Shown here one piece after another: positions 16,174 through 26,429 of a stretch of DNA of 64,000 nucleotides. The stretch comes from Streptomyces liangshanensis. GTDB taxonomy: Bacteria; Actinomycetota; Actinomycetes; Streptomycetales; Streptomycetaceae. Below the pieces are notes generated by a model. The model saw only the letters and a list, made by a program, of their open reading frames with translations, ran no database searches and was not told where the DNA came from. The stretch is taken from the NCBI RefSeq assembly GCF_011694815.1, contig NZ_CP050177.1, forward strand, positions 4,161,001 through 4,225,000. Reading direction: 5' to 3'. Numbering within the stretch: the stretch's first letter is position 1; each line of letters starts with the position of its first letter. Position numbers and translations under genes: made by a program.

Positions 16174-18690
16174 GTGTCGTCCCTTGCGTTGTATCGCCGC
16201 TATCGCCCCGAGTCCTTCGCCGAGGTCATCGGGCAGGAGCATGTCACTGACCCGTTGCAGCAGGCCCTGCGCAACAACCGGGTCAATCACGCGTACCTGT
16301 TCAGCGGCCCGCGCGGCTGTGGGAAGACGACCAGCGCGCGGATCCTCGCCCGCTGCCTGAACTGCGAGCAGGGGCCCACGCCGACACCGTGCGGTACGTG
16401 CCAGTCCTGCCGCGACCTGGCCAGGAACGGGCCGGGGTCGATCGACGTCATCGAGATCGACGCCGCGTCGCACGGAGGCGTGGACGACGCCCGTGACCTG
16501 CGCGAAAAGGCGTTCTTCGGGCCGGCCAGCAGTCGATACAAGATCTACATCATCGACGAGGCCCACATGGTCAGCCCGGCGGGTTTCAACGCCCTGTTGA
16601 AGGTCGTCGAGGAGCCCCCGGAGCATCTCAAGTTCATCTTCGCGACGACCGAGCCCGAGAAGGTCATCGGGACGATCCGTTCGCGTACGCACCACTACCC
16701 GTTCCGCCTGGTGCCGCCCGGGACGCTGCGCAACTACCTGGGCGAGGTGTGCGCCAAGGAGCAGATCCCGGTCGCCGAGGGTGTGCTGCCGCTCGTCGTG
16801 CGCGCCGGCGGCGGTTCCGTACGTGACTCGATGTCCGTCATGGATCAGCTGCTCGCGGGCGCGGCCGAGGACGGTGTGACGTACGCCATGGCGACCGGCC
16901 TGCTCGGTTATACGGACGGGTCGCTGCTCGACGCGGTCGTGGACGCGTTCGCCTCCGGGGACGGGGCGGCCGCCTTCGAGGTGGTGGAGCAGGTCATCGA
17001 GGGCGGCAACGATCCGCGCCGCTTCGTCGCCGACCTGCTGGAGCGGCTGCGCGACCTGGTGATCCTCGCCGCGGTGCCGGACGCCGCCGAGAAGGGGCTG
17101 ATCGAGGCGCCCGCCGACGTGGTCGAGCGGATGCAGGCCCAGGCGTCGGTCCTCGGGGCGTCCGAGCTGAGCCGGGCCGCCGATCTGGTCAACACCGGGT
17201 TGACGGAGATGCGTGGCGCGACCTCGCCACGGTTGCAGTTGGAGCTGATCTGCGCGCGTGTGCTGCTGCCCGCCGCGTTCGACGACGAGCGGTCGGTGCA
17301 GGCGCGCCTCGACCGGTTGGAGCGGGGCGCGGCGAACGCCGTGTTCTCGACCGGGCCGGGAGTTTCTGGTTCGGGGGGGGCCGGCTCGGGAGGGTCCAGG
17401 GTCGGTGGGGCCGGCTCGGGAGGGTCCGGGGGCGGTGGGGCCGGCTCGGGAGGGTCCGGGGGCGGTGGGGCCGGCTCGGGTGTCGGGTCCGGGGGGCTTT
17501 CTGTCGGGTACGTTCCCGGGCCCGAAGGGCATGCGCCTGTCGCGCCCCAGGCGCCGGCCGCTCCTCCCGTACCCCCCGCTGCCGCTCCCGCCGCCGAGCC
17601 TCAGAGGCCGGGTGCCTGGCCAGGTGCCGCCGCGCCGCCGCCCGTGGCGCCCGCCGCGTCCGAGGCCGCGCGCCGGCCCGGGGGCTGGCCGACGGCCTCC
17701 ACCCCCGGGCAGGGGCCGGCGTCCGCGCCCGTAGCGGGTCCGCCCGCCGCCTCGTCTGGCCCGGGCGGCCAGCCGTCGGGGCCCGCGGCCGCCGCGCCCG
17801 GACCCGCGCCCGCCATGGGGCAGGGCGCCGGGCAGGTGCGGAACATGTGGCCGGACATCCTGGAGGCCGTGAAGAACCGCCGCCGCTTCACCTGGATCCT
17901 GCTCAGCCAGAACGCGCAGGTGGCGGGCTTCGACGGTACGACGCTCCAGATCGGCTTCATCAACGCCGGTGCCCGCGACAACTTCACCAGCAGCGGCAGC
18001 GAGGACGTCCTCAAGCAGGCGCTCTCCGAGCAGTTCAACGTCCAGTGGAAGATCGAGGCCATCGTCGACCCGTCGGGTGGCACGGCCGGGCCGCCCCTCT
18101 CGGGCGGTGGCGGTGGCGGCGGTGGATACGGAGGCGGCGGCAACGGCGGTCCGAACCCCGGCGGTACGAACCTCGGCGGCGCCGGCGGGTACGGCGGGGG
18201 GGCCGCGAACGGCGGCGGGTACGGCACCGGCGGCGGCGCGGTCATGGGCGCCGGGTCGGCCGCGGGGGGCGCCGCGGGTGCCGGCGCGAGTGGCTTCTCC
18301 GGTGGCGGGGGCTCCGGGGGCGGTACGGGGGGTACGGGGGGCGGCGGTTACGGCTCCCGCCCCACCGGCTCCGCCCAGGCCTCCGCGCCCGGTTCCCCCG
18401 CCCCCGGTCCGTCGGGGGCTTCGGCGTCCCAGGGCGGGTACGGGGCGCAGGGATCCGCACAGGGTCACGGACAGGGACCTGCGCAGGGGCAGGCGGGGCA
18501 CGGCCCCGGGTCGTCCGCGTCCGGCGGGCCCGGCGGCGGCCAGGGTTTCTCCGCCCCCAACCCCGTTGCCCCCGAGGACGACACCCCCGAGGAGGACGAC
18601 CCCGACCTGGTCGACTCGGCGCTCTCCGGCCACGACCTGATCGTGCGCGAACTGGGCGCGACCATCGTCGAGGAGTACTCGAACGAGTAG
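16174..18690 (+). CDS. dnaX: DNA polymerase III subunit gamma/tau
   Basis: An 838-residue clamp-loader ATPase starting at GTG 16174. It shows Walker A GPRGCGKT (45-52), the four-cysteine zinc module (C64, C73, C76, C79), Walker B IIDEAH, and a sensor/lid region up to about residue 370. A Gly/Ser/Pro-rich stretch follows. A tau-like C-terminal fold (VRNMWPDILEAVKNRRRFTWILLSQNAQV) starts near residue 555, then another long Gly-rich segment and a conserved acidic end. The protein loads the sliding clamp and links the replisome. The repetitive low-complexity segments lengthen it compared with non-actinobacterial DnaX. Confidence 0.97.
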   Translation: MSSLALYRRYRPESFAEVIGQEHVTDPLQQALRNNRVNHAYLFSGPRGCGKTTSARILARCLNCEQGPTPTPCGTCQSCRDLARNGPGSIDVIEIDAASHGGVDDARDLREKAFFGPASSRYKIYIIDEAHMVSPAGFNALLKVVEEPPEHLKFIFATTEPEKVIGTIRSRTHHYPFRLVPPGTLRNYLGEVCAKEQIPVAEGVLPLVVRAGGGSVRDSMSVMDQLLAGAAEDGVTYAMATGLLGYTDGSLLDAVVDAFASGDGAAAFEVVEQVIEGGNDPRRFVADLLERLRDLVILAAVPDAAEKGLIEAPADVVERMQAQASVLGASELSRAADLVNTGLTEMRGATSPRLQLELICARVLLPAAFDDERSVQARLDRLERGAANAVFSTGPGVSGSGGAGSGGSRVGGAGSGGSGGGGAGSGGSGGGGAGSGVGSGGLSVGYVPGPEGHAPVAPQAPAAPPVPPAAAPAAEPQRPGAWPGAAAPPPVAPAASEAARRPGGWPTASTPGQGPASAPVAGPPAASSGPGGQPSGPAAAAPGPAPAMGQGAGQVRNMWPDILEAVKNRRRFTWILLSQNAQVAGFDGTTLQIGFINAGARDNFTSSGSEDVLKQALSEQFNVQWKIEAIVDPSGGTAGPPLSGGGGGGGGYGGGGNGGPNPGGTNLGGAGGYGGGAANGGGYGTGGGAVMGAGSAAGGAAGAGASGFSGGGGSGGGTGGTGGGGYGSRPTGSAQASAPGSPAPGPSGASASQGGYGAQGSAQGHGQGPAQGQAGHGPGSSASGGPGGGQGFSAPNPVAPEDDTPEEDDPDLVDSALSGHDLIVRELGATIVEEYSNE
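17374..17480 (+). repeat. 30-bp tandem repeat inside dnaX
   Basis: About 3.5 copies of a 30-bp unit (first bases GGTGGGGCCGGCTCGGGAGG) encode repeated Gly-Gly-Ala-Gly-Ser decapeptides in the linker after the ATPase core. The middle copies are identical, which points to recent slippage or unequal exchange. Copy number probably varies between strains. Confidence 0.9.
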
Positions 18691-18719
18691 GCGGGGGTTA
18701 CGGCCTGGGGCCTGGTGGC

Positions 18720-19880
18720 TGGGGACGGGCGCGGGCGCGGCCGACAGAGAATGATCCGCAGCCGGGCACCCCATCCCCACCCGGAACCCGGACGACGAAC
18801 TGACCACCCGGCTCCCACCACCAACCCGGACCGCGTCCACCGCAATCCTGGCCCGGCCCCGGACTCGGTCCCGTACCGCGTCCGCTCGGGTCGCGGACCG
18901 TGCGTTCCCCTCCACCTCCCTATCGCGTCCGCTCCGGACGCGGTCCTGGACCCGGACCGCGTCCCCCCCCCGCCACCCGCGTCCGCGTCGGCCCCTGACC
19001 CGTACCGCGTTCCCCTCCGCCCCCGCCTCGTCGCCTTCGCCCCGTACCGCTTCCGCCCAGACCTGGACCGGTCCCGTACGGCACCCGCGCCGGTCCCGTA
19101 CCGCGCCCTTCTTGACCCGGACCGTGTCCACCTCCACCGGTCCCTGAGCCGGCCCCGGACCCTTAACGCGTCCCTCGCCGTGCCGGTCTTGTACCGCGCC
19201 CGCGTCCGTGCCCGGCCCCGGCCCGGCCCCCTACCCGCCGGCCCGTATCCGCCAGCCCGGTCCTGGACGTGCCGGGCCCAGGACCCGCCCGCTCGGCCCC
19301 GTACCGCGCCCGCTCTGGCCCCGGACCCGCCCGCCTAGCCCCGTGCCGCGCCCGCCTCGCCCCTGATCCGTACCGCGCCCGCTCCGAACCCGGACCGCGG
19401 GTTCCCCTCCACCCCCGTACCCGCGTCCGCTGTGGACCCCGTCCCGGTCCCGGACCGCACGTCCCTCCGCCGTCCCCGTACCGCGTCCGCTTCTGACCCG
19501 TACCGCGTCCCCCACCGTCCCCGTACCCCCATCCCCGCCGCCCCGTTACCCCCGCCGGGTCAGTGGACCCGCCCCCCGCCCGGGGACCACCCCTCATCCC
19601 CGCTCGCGGCCCCCGCCCCCGCCGGATCCGCCGCCCTCGCCCCCTCGCCCCCGCCGGGTCCCCGTACCCCCGCCGGATCCGCAGACCCGCGCCCGCCTGC
19701 ACCCCCGCCCGCTGTCCCGCCCCCGCCGGGTCCCCGCGCCCGCACCCGCGCCCGAGCCCCCGCCGGGTCCCCGGGCCGGCACTCGCGCCCCCACCCCCGC
19801 CAGCGGCCCCCCGCCCCCGCCGGGTCCCCACCCCCACCCACCCCCCCGCCCACAGACCCACCCCCCGCCCCCGCCCCGCT
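18720..19880. repeat. 1.2-kb gene-free degenerate repeat region between dnaX and purD
   Basis: No convincing gene on either strand. The sequence is a degenerate array of short GC-rich units related to CCGTACCGCGTCC and CCCGGACCGCG from about 18830 to 19520. Units related to CCCCCGCCGGGTCCC run from about 19550 to 19850. Open frames here show Pro/Arg- or Gly/Arg-rich composition that follows the repeat. A purD promoter must lie near its right end, but I cannot place it. Confidence 0.7.
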
Positions 19881-19891
19881 AGGCTGCCCCC

Positions 19892-21145
<1,254 letters not shown>

Positions 21146-21417
21146 CGCTGGGCTTCATACAGACGGTAAGTGGTACGTACGGTAAGCGCGGTACGTACGG
21201 GGCGGGCGGTCCGGTGGGTTCACGGGCCGCCCGTCGGCGTTCCCCCCTCCTCCCTCCACTTCCCGCGCTCCCCTCGAAGCGGGGGCGCCCGGCCATGTCA
21301 GCAGCTCTGACCAAAGCCATTCCATCGGGTGACGAGTAGGCCATCCGGATGACGGTCGGCGAAGGGCCAACTAGGGTGCGGCGCATGCGGTCCGGCACTT
21401 GGCCCACCGGCATTGCG

Positions 21418-21440
21418 ATGTCAGTGGCGGGTGCCACAGT
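21418..21440 (+). promoter_or_regulatory. Possible RecA-NDp/PafBC-like promoter
   Basis: ATGTCAGTG-N8-CACAGT resembles TTGTCRGTG-N8-TAnnnT with a mismatch in the first base of each element. It lies 48 bp upstream of the membrane protein at 21489. It is weaker than the site before the CBASS operon and could be chance. Confidence 0.3.
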
Positions 21441-21488
21441 GGGGGAGTGAGCGATACCACCGCGGGGCAGAGGGGGTGAGGTCCGGCC

Positions 21489-23351
21489 ATGTCAGGTTCG
21501 GTTGTCGGTGAGGAGATCGGTGTGCGGGGAGCCCGTTCCCGGGCCCTCGCCGTGCTGCGCGTCCGCGGCAGAGCGCTGGGGGTCGCGGTGCTGCCGGCGG
21601 CCGTCGCCGTCGTGCTGCTCGCCGGTGGCGCGTCGGGGCATCTGGTCGGCGGGGGATGGGACACGGCTCGCTGGGCCGTGACGGCCGTCGCGGTCGTCGT
21701 GCTGGTGCTCGCGGGAGCCGTCGGCGTCGTGATCGCCCACGCCAGGCCCGCCCTCAGCCCCACCGTCGCGGTCACGGAGCGTGCCGCGCCCGATCTCTAC
21801 CGGCTGGTCAGGGACCTCGCCGACCGCCTCGACGTCCCCATGCCGTCCGCCATAGCGCTCACCCCGGACTGCGACAGCTGGCTGGAGGACCGTACGCATC
21901 CGGCCCACGCCCGCCTCCTCACCGGCGGCGCCCGGCGGCGCCGGGTCCCGGCCGCGCCCGTCCTGGTCATCGGATCGCCGTTCCTGTGGTGGATGCGCGT
22001 CGCCGAGCTGCGGGCGGTGCTGGCGCCGGTGGTCGCGGGTACGGGGCCGTCGGCGCATCCGGACATAGCCGCCGCGCGCCGGTTCGTCCGGGGGCTGGAC
22101 GCGGCGGTGGCCGTGGCGGCCCGTCCCGGTCAGGGTGCGGTACGGCGCGTGGCGCTCGTCCCTGTCGGCCTGGTGGCCCGGCTGCTGCTGCGCGCGTGCG
22201 GCGAGCACGCCGCGTTGATGGAGCGGGGGGTCGCGTCGGCGGCGTCCGAGCGGGCGCAGGGGGTCGACTACGGGCTGCGGATCCAGGCCCAGGAACAGGT
22301 CGGCCTCGCCTACGCGGGCTGGGACCGGCTGCTGACCCGGGTCGCGTTGCCCGCGTGGCGCATGGGGCGGTGGCCGTCGCGGCTGGACGCGGGGGTGGTC
22401 TCGGCCCTCACGGAGCTGTCCCGGCGCGACCGGCTGGCCGAGGGCTTCACGTCCCGGCTGGGCGAGCGCCCGGCCTGTGACCTGCTCGAAGAGCCCGGTC
22501 TGGTGGACGAGGCCACGTCACTGCTGGCCGCCCGTCTCTTCCACGGCGGGCCGGCCGAGGCGGGCCCCGACTGGTCGCCGGTGGACTGGCAGCAGTATCC
22601 GGAGGAGGTCGTGGACCGTAAGTGGCGCGCGGAGGCGGCGCGGCTGCACCGGGTGCTGGACGCGATGGGCGTACGGCGGCCGGCGGGTCGCCCGGGGCCC
22701 ACGCTGGAGCGGGTGATGGATCACCTGTCGGAGGCGCGGGAGCCGTCGGACGCGCCGGGCTCGGGAGCGAGTGCGGGCCAGGGTGCGGGTGCGGAGGGTG
22801 TGAGTGGTTCGCGTACGGGGCTCACGCCCGGCGCCGGGGGTTCGCAGACGCGCCCGGGGTCGGACAGCCTGCCCGCGGGCGCCCCTTCGGCGGACGCCGA
22901 CAGCGGTGACGTCGACCTGAACGACCTCGACGACCTCGACCCCGAGCCCCGTCGTTCCGCCCGGGGGGACGCCCTCGCCGCCGGGATCAGCGCGGAGGTG
23001 GCCCGGGAGGAGGCCGCGACGCCGCCGGTGCCCGCCGAGGCGGTGGGGGAGGTGCTGGTGCCGTGGGGGACGGACCCGTTGCCGCTGTTCCCGCTCCAGC
23101 CGCCCCGTACCGGACGGGAACTGCTCGCCGACCACGTCACGGCGATGGTCTGCTGTTCCGCCGTCGACACGGCGGGCGCCGCTCCCGGTCTGGACTGGCT
23201 CGACGGCCCGACCCTCCTGATCGACGGCGAACGCCGGGTGGATCTGGCGGGCCCGGTGCTCAGCCTGGTCGAGGACGGCGACGCGGAGCCGCTCCGTACG
23301 TGGCTGACGGCGGTAGGGGTACGGGCGGAGAAGCCGGTCCGCCTGGTCTAG
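21489..23351 (+). CDS. Membrane protein with a degenerate M48 peptidase-like region
   Basis: A 620-residue protein with GGTGAGG upstream of ATG 21489. Two transmembrane helices (about residues 36-55 and 63-86) are followed by a segment like the M48 metallopeptidase fold: LYRLVRDLADRLDVPMP, then VLVIGSPFLWW and VAELRAVLAPVVAGTG. In active M48 enzymes the last stretch is RAVLAHELGH; here the zinc HExxH is absent. A soluble middle part, a Gly/Ser/Asp low-complexity linker (about 420-490, with repeated DLND/DLDD) and a conserved-looking C-terminal domain follow. Probably a non-catalytic relative. Its place after purD looks conserved in streptomycetes from memory. Function unknown. Confidence 0.75.
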   Translation: MSGSVVGEEIGVRGARSRALAVLRVRGRALGVAVLPAAVAVVLLAGGASGHLVGGGWDTARWAVTAVAVVVLVLAGAVGVVIAHARPALSPTVAVTERAAPDLYRLVRDLADRLDVPMPSAIALTPDCDSWLEDRTHPAHARLLTGGARRRRVPAAPVLVIGSPFLWWMRVAELRAVLAPVVAGTGPSAHPDIAAARRFVRGLDAAVAVAARPGQGAVRRVALVPVGLVARLLLRACGEHAALMERGVASAASERAQGVDYGLRIQAQEQVGLAYAGWDRLLTRVALPAWRMGRWPSRLDAGVVSALTELSRRDRLAEGFTSRLGERPACDLLEEPGLVDEATSLLAARLFHGGPAEAGPDWSPVDWQQYPEEVVDRKWRAEAARLHRVLDAMGVRRPAGRPGPTLERVMDHLSEAREPSDAPGSGASAGQGAGAEGVSGSRTGLTPGAGGSQTRPGSDSLPAGAPSADADSGDVDLNDLDDLDPEPRRSARGDALAAGISAEVAREEAATPPVPAEAVGEVLVPWGTDPLPLFPLQPPRTGRELLADHVTAMVCCSAVDTAGAAPGLDWLDGPTLLIDGERRVDLAGPVLSLVEDGDAEPLRTWLTAVGVRAEKPVRLV

Positions 23352-23457
23352 GCGCAGGTTTTCGCGCGGCAGAGGTCGCCCGCCGTCCGCCGCAGCCCTG
23401 GAGACGCCTCGTGCGGGCCGACACCGCCGCCGGGTCGGTGCCGGCCCGCGCCGCTCG

Positions 23458-23808
23458 CTACCGGTCTTCGAAGCGGACGGAGCGGACGAGGAGGCGATCA
23501 CTGGCGGGGCGGCCGTGCGGACGCAGGGTCCACTCGTTGCCTTCGCAGTCGGTGCCCTCGTAGACGGTCGCGCGGGCGTCGGTCTGGTTGTGCGGCGCGT
23601 AGCCCGGGGGGAGGTCGTCGGAGTCGACGCCGTAGAGGTTGATGCAGCGGCCGCTGCGCGGGTCGGGCAGGGTGACGCCGAGTTCCTGGCCGGAGTCGTC
23701 GCGGAACTTGTAGTGGAACTGCCCGGTGGCGGCGAGCGCGGAGGTGGACATCGACAGGGTCAGGGCGAGGGCGCCGAGGGTGACGGCAAGGCTGCTGCGG
23801 AGCTTCAT
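23458..23808 (-). CDS. Small secreted protein of unknown function
   Basis: A 116-residue protein with a clear Sec signal peptide (MKLRSSLAVTLGALALTLSMSTSALA, cleavage after ALA at about residue 26). The mature domain is about 90 residues with two cysteines (RCINLY and TDCEGNEW) that could form one disulfide. The pattern of a central PHNQTDARATVYEGTDCEG and a basic end resembles small secreted actinomycete beta-rich proteins. No enzyme motif is visible. It converges with the plus-strand gene ending at 23351. Confidence 0.8.
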   Translation of the reverse strand: MKLRSSLAVTLGALALTLSMSTSALAATGQFHYKFRDDSGQELGVTLPDPRSGRCINLYGVDSDDLPPGYAPHNQTDARATVYEGTDCEGNEWTLRPHGRPASDRLLVRSVRFEDR

Positions 23809-23829
23809 GGCCGGGAGGGTCCCTTCCGA

Positions 23830-24600
23830 AGGTGATCACGGGCCCGAAGGCGATCACGGGCGCTGTCGTGCCGACCCTAGGAGCACCCCGTCCAGGCGAA
23901 TCGGTTCACCATGTGCCTCGGCCGCGGCGTGTCCGGGCAGCACCACCCGTTCGCGTACGAGCACCGCAGCAGCCAACCACCGACCGCGGGGCGCTGGCCG
24001 GACTCCGGCCGGGATCCGCCCGACGCCCGCGCCCCGACGCCCGCGCCCCCAACCCCCGCCCAACGCCCCCACCCCCGGCGCGCACCCGCCCCCAACCCCC
24101 GCCCACCCCAACCCCCGCCCAAGGCCACACTCCCCGGCGCACCCGCCCCCGACAACCACCCCCGCGCGCTCCCAGCGCCCCCGTACCCGACCCCCCGCCC
24201 CCTCCCGCTCCCACACGCCCCCCGCCCCCGCCACCCCGCGCCTCCACCGCGCCGCCACCCCGACATGCGCCGCCCCCGTGCCCCGGGCAGCCCGCACGAC
24301 GGCCGCCGCCCCGTGCCCCCCGGCAGCCCGCACCACAGGCGCTGCCCCGCCCCCCGGCAGCCCGTGCCTCCCCCAGCAGCCCGCACCACGTGCGCCGCCC
24401 CCGCGCCCCCAGCAGCCCGCACGACGCCCGCCGCCCCCGTGCCCCGCCAGCACCCCACCCCCCGCATCCGCCGCACCCAACTCGTTCCGCCAACTCCCCC
24501 CGCCCCCACCCACATCCGGACTAACATCCTCCACTCTCGCCAATTCACGACGAACGGTGACGGAGTGAGTGCGTTATGTGATGTGCTGGGGACCGGCGCT
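23830..24600. repeat. Strand-asymmetric C-rich spacer with imperfect minisatellite
   Basis: About 900 bp separate the secreted protein from the next gene, with no convincing ORF. From 24000 to 24480 the plus strand is almost purine-poor (runs of C with A and G). Between about 24290 and 24450 an imperfect unit of 35-45 bp beginning CAGCCCGCAC repeats four to five times. All frames give Pro/Arg/Ala or Gly/Arg/Ala repeats that simply reflect composition. Confidence 0.65.
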
Positions 24601-24719
24601 GACAGTCGACCGCAGAACCGGCCGGGCACCGGCCGCCTTCATCTGAGCCCTGGCGGTCGAAACAGCGGTCCCATCACCAGTTGTCTCGGGGGCTCGGAGG
24701 CTCGAAAGAGGGGCGCACC

Positions 24720-26180
24720 ATGGTGGCGGAGCAGATCCGGCGATGGGAATCGGGTGCTCTCGCCCATGCGGTCAGCGACCCCTTCGGGCAGGGCCCGTTG
24801 CCCTGGCTGCGCGGCAGTGAGAACTACTTCGACGACACCGGCCAGGTCGTCCCCTGGTACGCCGCCCCCACCCTCGGCCGCGACCCCAGCACCGGCCCCC
24901 GTACCGCCGACGACGTCCGCCGCCAGATCAAGGGCTTCGCCTCCACCGGCGCCGCCGCCCCCGGCGAGTCCATCGACTTCCACGTCACGGTCGACCCGCC
25001 CCAGCAGTTCTCCGTCGACATCTACCGGATCGGGCACTACAGCGGCGACGGCGCCTCCAAGATAACCACCAGCCCCCGCATCTCGGGGATCGTCCAGCCC
25101 CCACCCCTGGCCGCCGACCGCACGGTCTCCTGCCACCACTGGTGGCTCTCCTGGCGGCTCCAGATCCCCTCGTACTGGTCGCTCGGCGCCTACGTCGCCG
25201 TCCTCACCACCCTCGACGGCTACCGCTCGCACATCCCCTTCACCATCCGCGACAACCGCCCCGCCGACCTCCTCCTGCTCCTCCCGGACATCACGTGGCA
25301 GGCCTACAACCTGTACCCCGAGGACGGCCGTACGGGCGCCAGCCTCTACCACGCCTGGGACGACCAGGGCCGCCTGCTCGGCGAGGAGGACGCCGCCACG
25401 ACCGTCTCCTTCGACCGCCCGTACGCCGGCGCGGGCCTGCCCCTGCACGTCGGGCACGCGTACGACTTCATCCGCTGGGCGGAGCGGTACGGGTACGACC
25501 TCGCGTACGCCGACGCCCGGGACCTGCACGCCGGCCGCGTCGACCCCACGCGCTACCGGGGCCTGGTCTTCCCCGGGCACGACGAGTACTGGTCCGTGCC
25601 CATGCGCCGTACGGTCGAGCAGGCGCGCGAGCACGGCACCTCGCTCGTCTTCCTCTCCGCCAACACCATGTACTGGCAGGTGGAGTTGAGCCCCTCCGCG
25701 TCCGGCGTCCCCGACCGCCTCCTCACCTGCCTCAAGCGGCGTGGCCCCGGCCGCTCCGCCCTCTGGCGCGACGTGGACCGGCCGGAGCAGAAACTGCTCG
25801 GCATCCAGTACGCGGGCCGCGTCCCGGAGCCCCACCCCCTGGTCGTACGGAACGCCGGGCACTGGCTCTGGGAGGCCACCGGCGCCGCCGAGGGCGACGA
25901 GATCGAGGGGCTGGTGGCGGGGGAGGCCGACCGGTACTACCCGCGCACGGCCCTCCCCGAGCACGAGGACCGCATCCTGCTCGCGCACTCCCCGTACCGC
26001 GACAGCGAGAACGCCCGCCGCCACCAGGAGACCTCGCTCTACCGCGCCCCCTCCGGCGCCCTCGTCTTCGCCTCGGGCACCTTCGCCTGGTCGCCGAAGC
26101 TGGACCGCCCCGGCCACGTCGACCCCCGCGTCCAGCGCGCCACCGCCAACCTCCTGGACCGCATCTGCAAACGGGACTGA
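24720..26180 (+). CDS. N,N-dimethylformamidase beta-subunit-like protein
   Basis: A 486-residue protein with an AAAGAGGG ribosome site before ATG 24720. It resembles the large-subunit-like domain of N,N-dimethylformamidase (PF20254): an N-terminal beta-sandwich part (GESIDFHVTVDPPQQFSVDIYRIGHYSG), then ITWQAYNLYPEDGRTGASLY, FPGHDEYWSVPMRRTVE and LSANTMYWQVEL, and a C-terminal FASGTFAWSPKLDRPG. There is no signal peptide or membrane span, and no small-subunit gene lies nearby. Substrate unknown; many actinomycetes carry such orphan homologues. It stands alone before purC. Confidence 0.8.
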   Translation: MVAEQIRRWESGALAHAVSDPFGQGPLPWLRGSENYFDDTGQVVPWYAAPTLGRDPSTGPRTADDVRRQIKGFASTGAAAPGESIDFHVTVDPPQQFSVDIYRIGHYSGDGASKITTSPRISGIVQPPPLAADRTVSCHHWWLSWRLQIPSYWSLGAYVAVLTTLDGYRSHIPFTIRDNRPADLLLLLPDITWQAYNLYPEDGRTGASLYHAWDDQGRLLGEEDAATTVSFDRPYAGAGLPLHVGHAYDFIRWAERYGYDLAYADARDLHAGRVDPTRYRGLVFPGHDEYWSVPMRRTVEQAREHGTSLVFLSANTMYWQVELSPSASGVPDRLLTCLKRRGPGRSALWRDVDRPEQKLLGIQYAGRVPEPHPLVVRNAGHWLWEATGAAEGDEIEGLVAGEADRYYPRTALPEHEDRILLAHSPYRDSENARRHQETSLYRAPSGALVFASGTFAWSPKLDRPGHVDPRVQRATANLLDRICKRD

Positions 26181-26355
26181 GCACGCCTCCCGCCCACCCA
26201 TAACGCCCGCGCAAGGCCCCCGCAGGGTGTGCGCACGGGGTGCGCGGGGCTGCCGCGGGCCCCCGTGGGTGCCACGACTTCCGGCATACGGGAGAATCGA
26301 GGCGATCTTGAGCGCCGAGCGGATCCAGCCGATCCCGACGGATCCCGACCCGGCG

Positions 26356-26418
26356 TCACGCTCCATGCCTCACGCTCCATGCCCCACGTCCCACGTCCCA
26401 TGCCCCACGCACCACCCC
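26356..26418 (+). repeat. 14-bp direct repeat and heptad run in the purC leader
   Basis: TCACGCTCCATGCC occurs twice in tandem (26356-26369, 26370-26383). Five consecutive 7-bp units of CCACGTC/CCATGCC/CCACGCA type follow, ending just before the GGAGGA ribosome site of purC. The array therefore lies within or next to the mRNA leader. Confidence 0.85.
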
Positions 26419-26429
26419 TCGGAGGAACC

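Noticed and set aside
16009..19137. Minus-strand open frame of 1042 codons opposite dnaX.
   Set aside because: Shadow of dnaX and its repeats; Gly/Arg-rich with no recognisable domain.
18720..19880. CRISPR-like array.
   Set aside because: Units are short, degenerate and have no regular unique spacers; no cas genes are present.
24639..26366. Minus-strand open frame of 575 codons opposite the dimethylformamidase-like gene.
   Set aside because: Antisense shadow; the plus-strand protein has coherent family motifs.
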